Of a DNA stretch of 64,000 nt, positions 15,924 to 25,080 are shown in pieces (positions within the stretch are counted from its first letter, which is position 1; every line of letters starts with the position of its first letter). Below the pieces are notes generated by a model that was not told the DNA's origin, did not search any database, and saw nothing but the letters and a program-made list of their open reading frames with translations. Position numbers and translations under genes: made by a program. Origin of the DNA: Natribaculum luteum (GTDB lineage: Archaea; Halobacteriota; Halobacteria; Halobacteriales; Natrialbaceae). Location: contig NZ_CP095398.1 in assembly GCF_023008545.1 (NCBI RefSeq), positions 496,001 to 560,000 on the forward strand. Direction: 5' to 3'.

Positions 15924-16862
15924 TCAGTTCGCCTCCGAAACGGTCGTCTGTTCGAGTTCGGGAAGGCGTTCCTCGAGTCGCTCTCGGTCACTTTCCAGCC
16001 ACGGCGGCAGCTTCAGGTTCGTCCCGAGGGCCGGAACCGACTCGTCGCGAGTGAAACCGGGGCCGTCGGTCGCAATCTCGAACAGGACGCCGCCGGGCTC
16101 TCGGAAGTAGATCGAGCGGAAGTACTGGCGGTCCTTCTGGGGTGTGACGAACAGCCCTGCGTCGGAGAGTCGCTCGCGCCACGTGTCCTGGGTCTCGTCG
16201 TTGGGCGTCCGGAACGCGACGTGGTGGACCGTCCCGGCGCCCGGCTGGCCACGTTCGCCGCCGTCAGTCCGCAGGTCGACCACGCTCGCGCGTTCACCCG
16301 GCACTCGGTACCGTACCCGGTTCGCTTCCGTTCTGACCTGTTCGTATCCGAGGGTCTCGAGAACGGTTCCCGTTACCTCGGAATCGAGCGGCTCGAGGGT
16401 GACGCCGTGGAACCCTCGGATCGCGTCGTCGACGGGCACGGGACCGTCGGCCCACGGCTCGACGTCCGTCTCGCCGGTCACGAGCTCGAGTGGCTGGCCG
16501 TCGGGATCTTCGAATCGGACGACCGTCTCGTCGAACCGTTCGATAGGTTCGTCGACTGCGACGTCGTGTGTCGTTAGACGGTCGACCCAGTAGTCGACTG
16601 CAGATTCGGGAATGACGAATCCCGTGGCGGTCGCTTGCCCCTTGCCCGGCCGTCCCTGGTGTGCACCCTCGAAGGGGAAGAACGTCAGGACGGTCCCTGG
16701 CGTTCCGGTTTCGTTACCGTAGTAGAGGTGATACGTCGACGTCTCGTCGAAGTTCACCGTCTGTTTCACCAGTCGAAGTCCGAGGACCTCCGTGTAGAAG
16801 TCCACGTTCCGCTGAGGATCGCTTGCGACGGCAGTTACGTGGTGGAGTCCGTGTGTGTGCAT
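15924..16862 (-). CDS. ring-cleaving dioxygenase (VOC family), MhqO/PcpA-like
   Basis: 312 aa from ATG 16862 (MHTHGLHHVTAVASDPQRNV). Two VOC repeats make up the protein: repeat 1 (~5-150) has HHVTAVA and YGNETGTPGTVLTFFPF; repeat 2 (~155-280) has GFHGVTLE, VHHVAFRTP and GGVLFEIATDGPGF. The likely Fe(II) triad is His of GLHHVT, His of VHHVAF and Glu of LFEIA. These enzymes cleave hydroquinones between ring carbons. It is the middle gene of a three-gene operon. Confidence 0.88.
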   Translation of the reverse strand: MHTHGLHHVTAVASDPQRNVDFYTEVLGLRLVKQTVNFDETSTYHLYYGNETGTPGTVLTFFPFEGAHQGRPGKGQATATGFVIPESAVDYWVDRLTTHDVAVDEPIERFDETVVRFEDPDGQPLELVTGETDVEPWADGPVPVDDAIRGFHGVTLEPLDSEVTGTVLETLGYEQVRTEANRVRYRVPGERASVVDLRTDGGERGQPGAGTVHHVAFRTPNDETQDTWRERLSDAGLFVTPQKDRQYFRSIYFREPGGVLFEIATDGPGFTRDESVPALGTNLKLPPWLESDRERLEERLPELEQTTVSEAN

Positions 16863-16911
16863 CGTTGGATCTGGATGTAGACGCAGATGTTCATACTGTC
16901 GGCCGACAGCC

Positions 16912-17328
16912 TCAGATGAGTCCGACGCCAATCGCGTAGGGCCACGTCTCGAGTGCCAGGACGGCGAAGGCGATCGCCCCGCCGAACAGGGCGGCGTTCT
17001 TCAGGAACTGCGTCATCTCGGACTGCTGTTCCGCCTCGGGGACGTTCCAGAAGTCGTGCATCATCGGGGTCGCGACGAGGAGAAACGCCGCGATCGCTGC
17101 GGCCGAAACGGCGGCAAAGGCGCCGAGAGCGATTCCCAGTCCGCCGAGGACGAGCATCGCGCCCGACCCGAGGACGGAGACGGTCGGGAGCGGTACACCT
17201 TTCGCATCCGCGTACCCGACCATCTGTTCGGTCGTCATGAAGTGGTTGAGACCGGTAAACGCAAGCACACCGCCGAAGGCGATGCGGGCGACGAGGAGCG
17301 CGATGCCGGCGGTCGACTCGATCGCCAT
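16912..17328 (-). CDS. DoxX family membrane protein
   Basis: 138 aa from ATG 17328 (MAIESTAGIALLVARIAFGG). Four membrane helices with the DoxX signatures FTGLNHF, PTVSVLGSGAMLVLGGLGI and MMHDFW. A longer frame from 17445 would translate through the TATA box and is rejected. DoxX/MhqP-type proteins accompany dioxygenases and thiol/quinone stress genes. First gene of the operon, 49 bp ahead of the dioxygenase. Confidence 0.85.
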   Translation of the reverse strand: MAIESTAGIALLVARIAFGGVLAFTGLNHFMTTEQMVGYADAKGVPLPTVSVLGSGAMLVLGGLGIALGAFAAVSAAAIAAFLLVATPMMHDFWNVPEAEQQSEMTQFLKNAALFGGAIAFAVLALETWPYAIGVGLI

Positions 17329-17425
17329 CACCCACTCACCTCGATTTCGACGGTCGTCTGATCGGCGGTACGCTCGAGGTCGTTCGATGTCGGTCGTTTC
17401 ACGATAGAACGTAGCGGCCACACCC

Positions 17426-17437
17426 GTATATAATTTA
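17426..17437 (-). promoter_or_regulatory. TATA box of the doxX operon
   Basis: On the minus strand TAAATTATATAC, a strong archaeal TATA element, predicts transcription starting near 17400-17405 and a leader of about 70 nt to the doxX ATG. The neighbouring 17440-17640 is AT-rich and also carries the divergent promoter of the ABC operon, including an inverted repeat GGCTGTAAACAGCC (~17540). Confidence 0.55.
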
Positions 17438-17650
17438 TCTGACATTGGTGTTACCAGGTGATGTCGATGTTACGGGAGGCGTTCGAGTCCTTTCATTCAA
17501 CTAGCGATTTCCGTCACAAGGATACCGTCTCAAAACGTGGCTGTAAACAGCCATACATATTTGATGAAATATGTAGTGATATGTTCAGTTAAGATCTAGA
17601 TAGTGATTTCATAGCAACATCTTTACCAATTCTTTCAAACTATTGACCCG

Positions 17651-18826
17651 ATGGCGAACGACAATTCGTCGACTACCAGGCGACAGGTCCTTCTCGGAAG
17701 TAGTGCAGCGCTTGGCAGCGCGATGGCAGGATGCCTCGGGAGCGACGATCAAAATAACAGCGAGAATGGAACCGGTGGAACTAGCGACAGCGACGAGTAC
17801 GAGGTCGGCTACGGTGAGTATCAGACGACCGTTAGCGCGGCTGACTTTCCCGAGGAATTGCGCGTCTACGCCGTCCAGACTGGTTGGTCGAACTGGGACG
17901 CCGTCATGGAGGAGTTCGAATCGGAGTACGGCGTCTCGCTGTACGATGCGCAGGGATCTTCCGGCGAGGCACTACAGGACGCCCGCTCGAACGCCCGAAA
18001 CCCAACGTACTCGGCGTTCAACGGCGGCTACTCGTTCAACCTCGAGGCGATGAACGACGGACTCACGACTGATTACAAGCCGAAAAACTGGGATACAGTC
18101 CCGGATGCCCTCAAAACCGATAACGGGCACGTGACCGCCACCCGACAGATGACGACGGCCGTGACGTATCGAACTGACGTGTACGAAGAACGCGGACTCG
18201 ACGCGCCGGAGACCTGGGACGATCTCAAGCATCCTGACATCGCACAGGATCTCGCGTTCACACCACCACATACAGCCAACGGACTGGCCTCGGCGCTCTC
18301 GGTGAACCGAGCCTACGGTGGCGATCTGGATAACCTCGACCCAGTCATCGAGTATCACGAGGAAATCGCCGAGCACGGGGCGGACTTCCGTCGAAACATC
18401 GAGGGCGACGTGACCAGCGGGGAGATTTCGACCGTCGTCGAGTACGATTACTCGGGGCTGAACATGAAGTACAACGTCGACGAAATCGGAGCGGATCAAC
18501 TCGACGTGGCTATCTTGACTGGCCCGAACGGCGAGGAGGGTGCGATGAACGTCCCCTACGGCTACGCCCTGCTCGAGGGCGCGCCAAACCCCGAGGCGGC
18601 AAAGCTGTTCATGGATTACGTTCTCAGCCTCGACGGGCAAAAAAAGTTCTTCGACGCGTACGTTCGCCCGATTCGAGCGAGCGAGCTCGATCAACCCGAC
18701 GAGTTCCCCGACCAGTCGGCCTACGACGACGCGGAGTTTGCCCTCGACCAGGAGGAACTCGTCTCCAAACAGGCGTCGATACAGAACGAACTCACGGATC
18801 GCACGCCGCTACCAGGTGCCCAGTAG
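17651..18826 (+). CDS. ABC importer substrate-binding lipoprotein
   Basis: 391 aa. The Tat signal STTRRQVLLGSSAALGSAMA is followed by lipobox Cys (AGC, ~28) and a Ser/Asn/Gly linker. The mature part is a family 1/6 periplasmic-type binding protein (LRVYAVQTGWSNWDAVMEEF, AVTYRTDVYEERGLD, GAPNPEAAKLFMDYVLS near the C-terminus). That fold carries iron(III), thiamine, phosphonate or polyamines; I cannot decide which. First of four genes, with permease 6 bp downstream. Its first ~28 codons are duplicated at 30616. Confidence 0.85.
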   Translation: MANDNSSTTRRQVLLGSSAALGSAMAGCLGSDDQNNSENGTGGTSDSDEYEVGYGEYQTTVSAADFPEELRVYAVQTGWSNWDAVMEEFESEYGVSLYDAQGSSGEALQDARSNARNPTYSAFNGGYSFNLEAMNDGLTTDYKPKNWDTVPDALKTDNGHVTATRQMTTAVTYRTDVYEERGLDAPETWDDLKHPDIAQDLAFTPPHTANGLASALSVNRAYGGDLDNLDPVIEYHEEIAEHGADFRRNIEGDVTSGEISTVVEYDYSGLNMKYNVDEIGADQLDVAILTGPNGEEGAMNVPYGYALLEGAPNPEAAKLFMDYVLSLDGQKKFFDAYVRPIRASELDQPDEFPDQSAYDDAEFALDQEELVSKQASIQNELTDRTPLPGAQ

Positions 18827-18832
18827 AAGCTC

Positions 18833-19756
18833 ATGTCAGTGCGACTGTCGATCGGTGATTCGATCCGTCAGGCGCTGTCGAGCGTTCACACCGTCGTCTT
18901 CCCGACGACCGAGCGAGAGCGCGAACGGCGACGGATCGCGATCATGACGATTCCGTTTTTCGCCCTGGCAATCTTCGCCGGATTCGTGCCGCTGGCGACG
19001 ATGCTCCGGATGAGTCTCTCGGAGGAACGGCTGTTCAACGAGGGGTGGTCCGTGGACGCCTGGGAGACGCTGGCGACCGATCGGACCTACTGGTGGATCG
19101 GCTTCAACACACTCTGGTTCGCGGCGGCCGCAACGCTGGTCAGCGTGGCGATCGGCGTCGCCGTCGCTCACGCCCTCGAGAAGTACTCGCTTCCGTTCGA
19201 GCGCGTGATCGTCGCGGCAGTGTCGTTCCCGATCGCGCTGCCGGGAATCGTCGTCGCGTTTATGGTCGTCGTCTTACTGGGCAGACAGGGTCTTTTGACC
19301 CAGACGGTCGCGTTCTTCAGCGGGCAGAGCACGATCGACCTGGCGACGGCCACGACGATCGGCGGCCTCTTTCTCGGGTACGTCTACTCCCTGATTCCGC
19401 GTGCTACGATGATCCTCCGCGGGACCTACGCCGAGGTCAACACCGACGCCGAGGAGGCCGCCCGGTCACTCGGCGCGAGCCCGTTCGAGACGTTTCGTCA
19501 CGTGACGCTCCCCGAGATACGTCCGGGAATCGTTGCCGCCGCGATTCTGGTCTTTCGGTCCGCGCTGGCGATCTTCGGCACTGTGCTGATCCTCCAGGGC
19601 GGGTTCGTCGTCGTGACCTTGCGAATCGACCGCGAACTCGCCGTCGGCTTCAACAGTCAGATCGCGGGTGCTATCGGGGTCGTCTACGTTGCGTTCCTGA
19701 TCGCGTTCACGTTCATCGGCCTGCGCTTCGTCCGGGCGGAGCAGGTGGCGATCTAA
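18833..19756 (+). CDS. ABC importer permease 1
   Basis: 307 aa, six membrane segments, binding-protein-dependent transport (MetI-like) fold. The EAA loop reads EEAARSLGASPFETFRHVTLPEIRPGI (residues ~205-230), where the ATPase docks. The N-terminal ~25 residues are cytoplasmic. It follows the binding protein by 6 bp and precedes permease 2 by 1 bp. It would form a heterodimer with permease 2, as in Fbp/Afu/Pot-type importers. Confidence 0.9.
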   Translation: MSVRLSIGDSIRQALSSVHTVVFPTTERERERRRIAIMTIPFFALAIFAGFVPLATMLRMSLSEERLFNEGWSVDAWETLATDRTYWWIGFNTLWFAAAATLVSVAIGVAVAHALEKYSLPFERVIVAAVSFPIALPGIVVAFMVVVLLGRQGLLTQTVAFFSGQSTIDLATATTIGGLFLGYVYSLIPRATMILRGTYAEVNTDAEEAARSLGASPFETFRHVTLPEIRPGIVAAAILVFRSALAIFGTVLILQGGFVVVTLRIDRELAVGFNSQIAGAIGVVYVAFLIAFTFIGLRFVRAEQVAI

Positions 19757-19757
19757 C

Positions 19758-20714
19758 ATGACGACACCACGTACCTCGCCCTCGAGGGACGATTCGACGA
19801 CGGGAGGTGAGAGCCAGGAGGTCGAGCCGTCCGCAGACGACGATGTCGACACAGGAGCCGCTCTCGAACGGGAGACGGCGTTTCAGGTGGCCAATCGGCG
19901 GCCACTATCGACGCTTCTCGGTCGGCCCGTCGTCGTCGGCGTCCTCTTGCTGGCGCTTTTCGTTCTGGTCGTGCCGATCGTGACGACGTTCGTCTCGTCG
20001 TTCGCTCGCACCGCGACGGGCGCACTACCGACCGGATTCGTGACGCTCGAGCACTGGCGGTACGTGCTTGGGTTCGGCGAGTACGGCGTACGTGCCAACG
20101 CGATTCCCGGACTCACCTTCAGCGTTGGTATCGCGACAGCTGGGATGCTCCTGAACGTCCTCATCGGCGTGCCAGTCGCCTACGCGCTGTCGCGATACGA
20201 GTTCTACGCTCGCGACTGGGTGAATACGCTGGCGATTCTGCCCCTCGTCCCGGGTGTAATCCTCGGCATCGCGTTTCTCCGGACCTATCCCGAACGCGGC
20301 GGGTCGGCACTCGGACTCGTCGTCGGTTACTGTCTGCTCAAATCGCCATACATGGTGCTCACCGTCCAGAGTTCGTTCCAGTCGATGGACTTACGACGCC
20401 TCGAGGAAAGCGCTCGATCGCTCGGGGCGTCGTGGCCGCGGGCGCTCCTGACGGTGATTTTTCCGCACGCCAAGCGGGGAATCCTCGCCGGCTGTATTAT
20501 CACGTGGACGCTCGCTGCGGCGGAGTTCAACTTCACCTACATGGTTCATACGGGTGATCCGGAGCCGTTCTCGCTGTTTCTGTTTCGGAACATCTCGAAC
20601 GCCCCGTACCTCCAGTCTGCGGCCGCCATCTCGATTTATTTTCTGATCGTCGTGGCGGCCATTCTGGTCCTGCAAACGATCGGTAACCGCGGCTTTACGA
20701 CCGTACGAGAGTGA
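19758..20714 (+). CDS. ABC importer permease 2
   Basis: 318 aa, with an acidic 45-residue N-terminal extension before the first helix (VVGVLLLALFVLVVPIV). Six membrane segments follow. The EAA loop reads LEESARSLGASWPRALLTVI (~215-235), then HAKRGILAG. Start codon ATG 19758 directly follows the permease 1 stop. Pairs with permease 1. Confidence 0.9.
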   Translation: MTTPRTSPSRDDSTTGGESQEVEPSADDDVDTGAALERETAFQVANRRPLSTLLGRPVVVGVLLLALFVLVVPIVTTFVSSFARTATGALPTGFVTLEHWRYVLGFGEYGVRANAIPGLTFSVGIATAGMLLNVLIGVPVAYALSRYEFYARDWVNTLAILPLVPGVILGIAFLRTYPERGGSALGLVVGYCLLKSPYMVLTVQSSFQSMDLRRLEESARSLGASWPRALLTVIFPHAKRGILAGCIITWTLAAAEFNFTYMVHTGDPEPFSLFLFRNISNAPYLQSAAAISIYFLIVVAAILVLQTIGNRGFTTVRE

Positions 20715-20808
20715 CTATGGACGGACACACAGCACACGTCGCGTATCGAAACCGAATGAACACCCACACTCGAGACGGCAGCACCGAATCTCTCGGGGGT
20801 GATCGTCG

Positions 20809-21819
20809 GTGAGCACCGTCACCCTCGAGTCAATCACGAAACGATACGGCTCGGAAACCGCGGTCGACGGGCTCGATCTGACGATCCGGGATGGCGAGAT
20901 TCTCGGCATCGTCGGTCCCTCGGGCTGTGGAAAGACGACGACCCTGCGTACCATCGCCGGATTCGAGACGCCGACGGCGGGAGACGTCCGTTTCGACGAT
21001 CAGGTCGTCACGCACGTCCCGCCCGAGCAACGGAACGTCGGGCTCGTCTTTCAGTCGTACGCCCTGTTCGACACGATGAGCGTCCGCGAGAACGTCGCCT
21101 TCGGCCTCAAGATGCGAGACGTGCCGGCCGACCAACGTCGTGCTCGCGCCGACGAACTGCTCGAGATGCTCGGCATTGCCGACCTGGCCGATCGACGGCC
21201 GGCGACGCTCTCGGGCGGCCAGCAACAGCGCGTCGGTCTCGCTCGAGCGCTGGCGATCGAACCCCACGTCCTCTTGCTCGACGAACCGATGACTGGACTC
21301 GACGCCGCGCTCAAAGAGAGACTCCGGATCGAAATCGCCGACCTGCTCGCGGACCTCGGCGTGACTGCCCTGTACGTCACGCACGACCAGACCGAGGCGA
21401 TGGCGATGTGCGACCGCATCGCCGTTCTCAACGGTGGCCGCCTCGAGCAAGTCGGGACGCCGTCGGCGGTCTACGAACGGCCCGAAAACGCGTTCGTCGC
21501 CGACTTCATCGGCACCTCCAACGTTCTCGAGGGGACGGTCCGAGACGGCCGACTCGACCTCGGCGTCGTCGAACTCCCGGGATCGTTCGACGCCACCGGT
21601 TCCGTCCAGGTCGTCGTTCGGCCCGAATCGCTCGAACTCGGCGGACCGCTCGAGGCGACAGTCGAGCAAGCCACCTATCTGGGCGACCGGACGGAACTCG
21701 TTGTCGCACTGCCAGACGAACGTACGGTGACGCTGCGAGTGGACGGGAACGTGGAGTACAGCCGTGGAGACTCGGTCTCGATTTCGATCGATCCTGCGAG
21801 CGTCTGCGTTCTCCCTTGA
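20809..21819 (+). CDS. ABC importer ATPase (PotA/FbpC/UgpC class)
   Basis: 336 aa from GTG 20809. Walker A GPSGCGKTT (~36), Q-loop VFQSYALF, signature LSGGQQQRVGLARAL (~135), Walker B VLLLDEPMTGLD and H-loop VTHDQTEAM. A C-terminal TOBE-like regulatory domain (~240-336) contains VVVRPESLELG. A 94-bp gap separates it from permease 2. The overlapping plus-strand frame over the same span is a shadow. Confidence 0.92.
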   Translation: MSTVTLESITKRYGSETAVDGLDLTIRDGEILGIVGPSGCGKTTTLRTIAGFETPTAGDVRFDDQVVTHVPPEQRNVGLVFQSYALFDTMSVRENVAFGLKMRDVPADQRRARADELLEMLGIADLADRRPATLSGGQQQRVGLARALAIEPHVLLLDEPMTGLDAALKERLRIEIADLLADLGVTALYVTHDQTEAMAMCDRIAVLNGGRLEQVGTPSAVYERPENAFVADFIGTSNVLEGTVRDGRLDLGVVELPGSFDATGSVQVVVRPESLELGGPLEATVEQATYLGDRTELVVALPDERTVTLRVDGNVEYSRGDSVSISIDPASVCVLP

Positions 21820-22019
21820 GATCCTCTCCGCCCTAAACCGTTTTTTGGCCAGGCTCGCTCCCTGATCGAGAGTTGCGATTGCCGATAGCCCGAACTACTC
21901 ACGTGCGTATTTCATTCCTCGATCCTCCCGACGACACCTCTCTCGATCCCTATCGACAGTTCAGACGTCTATTGATGGATCGATAGTACTTTCTCGTTCA
22001 CCGTTGTGTTAATGGTTTG

Positions 22020-22031
22020 AATTTTATACTA
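22020..22031 (+). promoter_or_regulatory. TATA box of the Tat-exported protein gene
   Basis: ATTTTATACTAT about 30 bp before ATG 22057 sits in a locally AT-rich stretch, giving a leaderless or very short-leader transcript. The preceding 21820-22019 shows no gene and includes a T-rich run after the ABC operon (CGTTTTTTGG, ~21840) that may terminate it. Confidence 0.5.
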
Positions 22032-22056
22032 TCCGAACTAGTTGTAACTGTCGACT

Positions 22057-23007
22057 ATGGTCGACGACAATAACTTCGCAGATGGGAATAGAACACGCAG
22101 AGGACTCCTTCGGACCACTGGCGGGACGCTCGCAGCGCTGATCGGGTGTGCTGGAATCGGTGCTGCTGCGTCCGACGACGATGGCGACGGCGACGACGTC
22201 GGTCCGACGACTGCCGAAGCGACGGTAATCAAACGATTTCGTCCCAGCGACGACGACGAGCACTTCTACCTCGAGAAACGAGCGATCAGCCCCACGTTCA
22301 AGCGCCGCTTTGGCGGGCCAGTACTCACCTACGAACCGGAACCGGTTCCACGCGAGGCCATTCCCGAAAAGTACACCGATCCCGACCGGCCGTTTACGCG
22401 ACAGTATCGCGACGAACTCGTGGTGGGTACGCTCGAGGACCACCTGGAGGCCGAGAAACCGGCGGAGACCGACGGAACCGATGAGGTGCGCACTCAGACC
22501 CAGTACTACGACGGCCCGAAGTACGTCTACGAATCGGCGTCGGGCGCTGAGGACCAGGATATCTACGAGCGAACTGGACCGATCAACGTCGCCTGGGGGA
22601 CCTCCGTCGACAAGACTGCGTCACAGCTCCAGTCGTATATGGAAAATCGGGACTGGCAAGAACACTGGACGATGCCTGGCAGCGGGAGCCGGTATATCCT
22701 GTACGACGGACAGGCGCAGGCACAGGACGAACACATCTACAAGGAGATCTACTACACGCGACAGTGGCACATTCGGGTCTACGACGTGAGCGTCGACTCT
22801 TCGACCGACTCGATTCAGGTCATCGGCAACGCCCACCGTGATCCGCTGGATCACAATCTCATCGGTGACGATCCGTGGTACTTCAACGATGCTCGAGACG
22901 AGGCGATGAACGACTGGGAGTCGTGGAATCGCTCTTCGGAGTACGTGTTCGGGGGCGGAACCAGGTGGGAGACCCACGACGGAAATGTCGGCGTGATCTA
23001 CGAGTGA
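22057..23007 (+). CDS. Tat-exported protein of unknown function
   Basis: 316 aa. The N-terminus has RTRRGLLRTTGGTLAALIG, a Tat-type signal. There is no convincing lipobox (GCAGIGAAA lacks the usual -3/-2 residues). An acidic Asp-rich linker leads to a soluble Tyr/Trp-rich domain with no metal or catalytic motif that I recognise. It looks like a secreted or cell-surface protein. Monocistronic. Confidence 0.7.
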   Translation: MVDDNNFADGNRTRRGLLRTTGGTLAALIGCAGIGAAASDDDGDGDDVGPTTAEATVIKRFRPSDDDEHFYLEKRAISPTFKRRFGGPVLTYEPEPVPREAIPEKYTDPDRPFTRQYRDELVVGTLEDHLEAEKPAETDGTDEVRTQTQYYDGPKYVYESASGAEDQDIYERTGPINVAWGTSVDKTASQLQSYMENRDWQEHWTMPGSGSRYILYDGQAQAQDEHIYKEIYYTRQWHIRVYDVSVDSSTDSIQVIGNAHRDPLDHNLIGDDPWYFNDARDEAMNDWESWNRSSEYVFGGGTRWETHDGNVGVIYE

Positions 23008-23133
23008 GTACCCAAGGACTATATCAATTCCACAACCAATCAGCACTCACGGGATAGCACGCGAAATCTCACTTTCGACAGCACACGACACTGACGGCAC
23101 ATCGACCGCAACCACACGTCCGAAAACGCACTC

Positions 23134-23532
23134 ATGACACGTCTCCCGCTTCTTTCCTCGAGTCAGCAGCACTCGGTACTGGCCGCGCTCGTCGCCGGAG
23201 TGATCTACCTCCTGGCACTCTACGCTCTCGCACGTCGCGGTGGCTACGAGTTCGCCGCGGACACGACCGGACAGGTCGCCCTCTACGCACTCTGGATTGG
23301 TTTGGGCCACCTCCTGCTTGCGGGCCTGCCCGTGTACCTTCTCGTCGAGTACGGCTACCTCTCCCCACTGGTCGCGTTCCTCGGTATCGCTGGATATGCA
23401 ATCGCCGTCGAGGTCGGTGGGACGGCCGATAGCCCACTCGCCATCTACGGCATGTTCTGGCTGGTCCCGCTGGCGATAATCCTCGGTATCGCTGGCCTCG
23501 AGTACGTGGCCCGGACGACGATTCTCCCGTGA
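23134..23532 (+). CDS. small four-helix membrane protein
   Basis: 132 aa with four clear hydrophobic segments (~14-35, ~45-70, ~75-95, ~105-125) and short loops. The composition is typical of haloarchaeal genes. No family recognised. It stands alone, 126 bp after the exported-protein gene. Moderate confidence that it is expressed. Confidence 0.55.
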   Translation: MTRLPLLSSSQQHSVLAALVAGVIYLLALYALARRGGYEFAADTTGQVALYALWIGLGHLLLAGLPVYLLVEYGYLSPLVAFLGIAGYAIAVEVGGTADSPLAIYGMFWLVPLAIILGIAGLEYVARTTILP

Positions 23533-23705
23533 ACTGCCCCACCTGCTCTCTGCTGTCGCCTGTCGCTCCGTGAGGGGAGCGTGAAGTGAAGCCTCCGGTC
23601 TCACGGACCATGCGAACGGATGTGAAGCGCCCGTGAGCAGATGGGGCGTCTCGGTTCCATGATGCGTGTCGCCGATACGGAAGTATCCCTGTCCTCAGAA
23701 AGCGC

Positions 23706-23868
23706 AGTCTCTCCTTTCGACAGCGATTGTCTTGCTCGAGCGACGACCTCTACGTCGCAGAAGATTAGCGATAGCTACCTCTACTGACTATTGTAGCTAT
23801 TTTCCAATGTATGAATATTGTCCATATGCGCTTATCGATCCTGTAGACACCATCTGAAAAATTGCTTC
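23706..23868 (+). repeat. dispersed intergenic repeat, copy A
   Basis: Shared with copy B at 30785-30960: CGACAGC, GAGCGAC, ACCTCT.CTGACTATTG (copy B GTTGACTATTG), an AATGT...TATTGT block, a GTAGACA/GTCTACA-type block and a final TCTGAAAAATTGCTTCA. By eye about two thirds of bases agree. It is AT-rich and non-coding. Confidence 0.45.
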
Positions 23869-23921
23869 AAACTAGGTAGCGAGGAGGATTCCCCGCCCCA
23901 CCGTGCGCGGGGCAGTTGACA
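23869..23921 (+). repeat. solo IS200/IS605-type end (copy 2)
   Basis: TTCAAACTAGGTAGCGAGGA followed by a perfect palindrome-like CCCCGC...GCGGGG around CCACCGTGC, ending CAGTTGAC. Nearly the same as 15217-15271. No transposase gene is adjacent. Confidence 0.6.
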
Positions 23922-24042
23922 TCTGGGCATGTCCATCCGGAAATCTCAGACCCGTCATCGAGAAATCGGCCTGGCCACTGACGTGAAGAATCGCGGGGAC
24001 ACGGGCACGGAAATCATAAGAAACTCCGTCGAAAAGGTGTAT

Positions 24043-25080
24043 ATGACGAAGAAGAGCGAGCCGCCACAGCAGTCTTCGCACAGGAATGCACTGACAATCT
24101 TCGCAGTGGTAAGCACGGCGCTCGCCGTACTGCTCGTCTTCACATACTTGCAATACGTCTTGCTCGCGATCGTACTCGCATACGTTCTCACACCCGTACA
24201 ACGGAGACTCGAGCAATGGCTGAGCTCGGCGACGGCAGCGGTCGCCACCATTGCGATGTCGATAGTCGTATTTTTCATTCCGGTCGTATACGTCCTCGCT
24301 ATCGCTTTTCAGCAGGGCCTGGCGCTCTTCACCGCAATCCAGGAGGGAGCGTTCAGCCCGGGCCGTATCGAGGACCGATTCGAAACCATCGGATTCGTCG
24401 TCGACCTCGACCTGTTGTACGCGACCTATCAGGGTCCTATCACGCAGACCGCGCAGCGACTCGCCACTGGCACACTCTCCGTCATCGGCGGCCTCCCAGG
24501 TGTGCTGATTGGGCTCACCGTGACAGGTTTCGTCCTCTTCGCACTGTTACGCGACGGCGAACAGTTCGTCGCGTGGCTGGAATCGGTCGTCCCCGTCGAC
24601 GATCGTGTACAGCGAGAACTGTTCGTAGAACTCGACCACCTCATGTGGGCCTCCGTCGTGGGTAACGTCGCTGTCGCGGGTATCCAAGCCGTGCTGTTAG
24701 GGATCGGACTAGCACTCGTTGGTATGTCCGGGGTCGTCTTCCTGACCGTCGCGACCTTCGTCCTCACGCTGCTCCCGCTAATCGGCACGTTCGGTGTCTG
24801 GGTGCCGGTTTCGATCTATCTTCTTCTGGTCGGACGGCCCGTGGCAGCGAGCGCGATACTGGTGTATGGTTCGATAATTAGCGTCTCCGACATCTACCTT
24901 CGACCAGTAATCATCGGCCGGAGCGGGGCGATCAATGCGGCAACCATCGTGGTGGGAATTTTCGGGGGACTCGTCGTGTTTGGAGCGATTGGCCTGTTCA
25001 TCGGCCCCGTGGTCCTCGGGGGAGCGAAAATCATACTCGACCTATTCGCCCGGGAGAACGCGCAACCGATCGCCGACTAA
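24043..25080 (+). CDS. AI-2E family (UPF0118) transporter
   Basis: 345 aa from ATG 24043 (MTKKSEPPQQSSHRNALTIF). About eight membrane segments, with the family's soluble insert at ~95-150. Signature stretches are LAIVLAYVLTPVQRRLE, near-C-terminal FVLTLLPLIGTFGVWVPVSI and VSDIYLRPVIIGRSG, and IGPVVLGGAKIIL. Members export small molecules or act as Na+/H+ antiporters (TqsA-like). The substrate is unknown. An upstream in-frame ATG at 23929 would read through the transposon-end boundary and is unlikely. Confidence 0.88.
   Translation: MTKKSEPPQQSSHRNALTIFAVVSTALAVLLVFTYLQYVLLAIVLAYVLTPVQRRLEQWLSSATAAVATIAMSIVVFFIPVVYVLAIAFQQGLALFTAIQEGAFSPGRIEDRFETIGFVVDLDLLYATYQGPITQTAQRLATGTLSVIGGLPGVLIGLTVTGFVLFALLRDGEQFVAWLESVVPVDDRVQRELFVELDHLMWASVVGNVAVAGIQAVLLGIGLALVGMSGVVFLTVATFVLTLLPLIGTFGVWVPVSIYLLLVGRPVAASAILVYGSIISVSDIYLRPVIIGRSGAINAATIVVGIFGGLVVFGAIGLFIGPVVLGGAKIILDLFARENAQPIAD

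Larger units (their letters stand above)
23533..24042. other. 510-bp intergenic stretch with repeats
   Basis: No convincing gene. From 23706 to 23868 lies one copy (A) of a ~170-bp intergenic repeat also found at 30785-30960. From 23869 to 23921 is a solo transposon end. From 23922 to 24042 is the leader of the AI-2E-type gene, with ATCATAAGAAA possibly serving as promoter. Confidence 0.5.

Noticed and set aside
20799-21836. 345-codon plus-strand frame over the ABC ATPase
   Set aside because: Arg/Pro-rich shadow of the real ATPase frame, which has all nucleotide-binding motifs.
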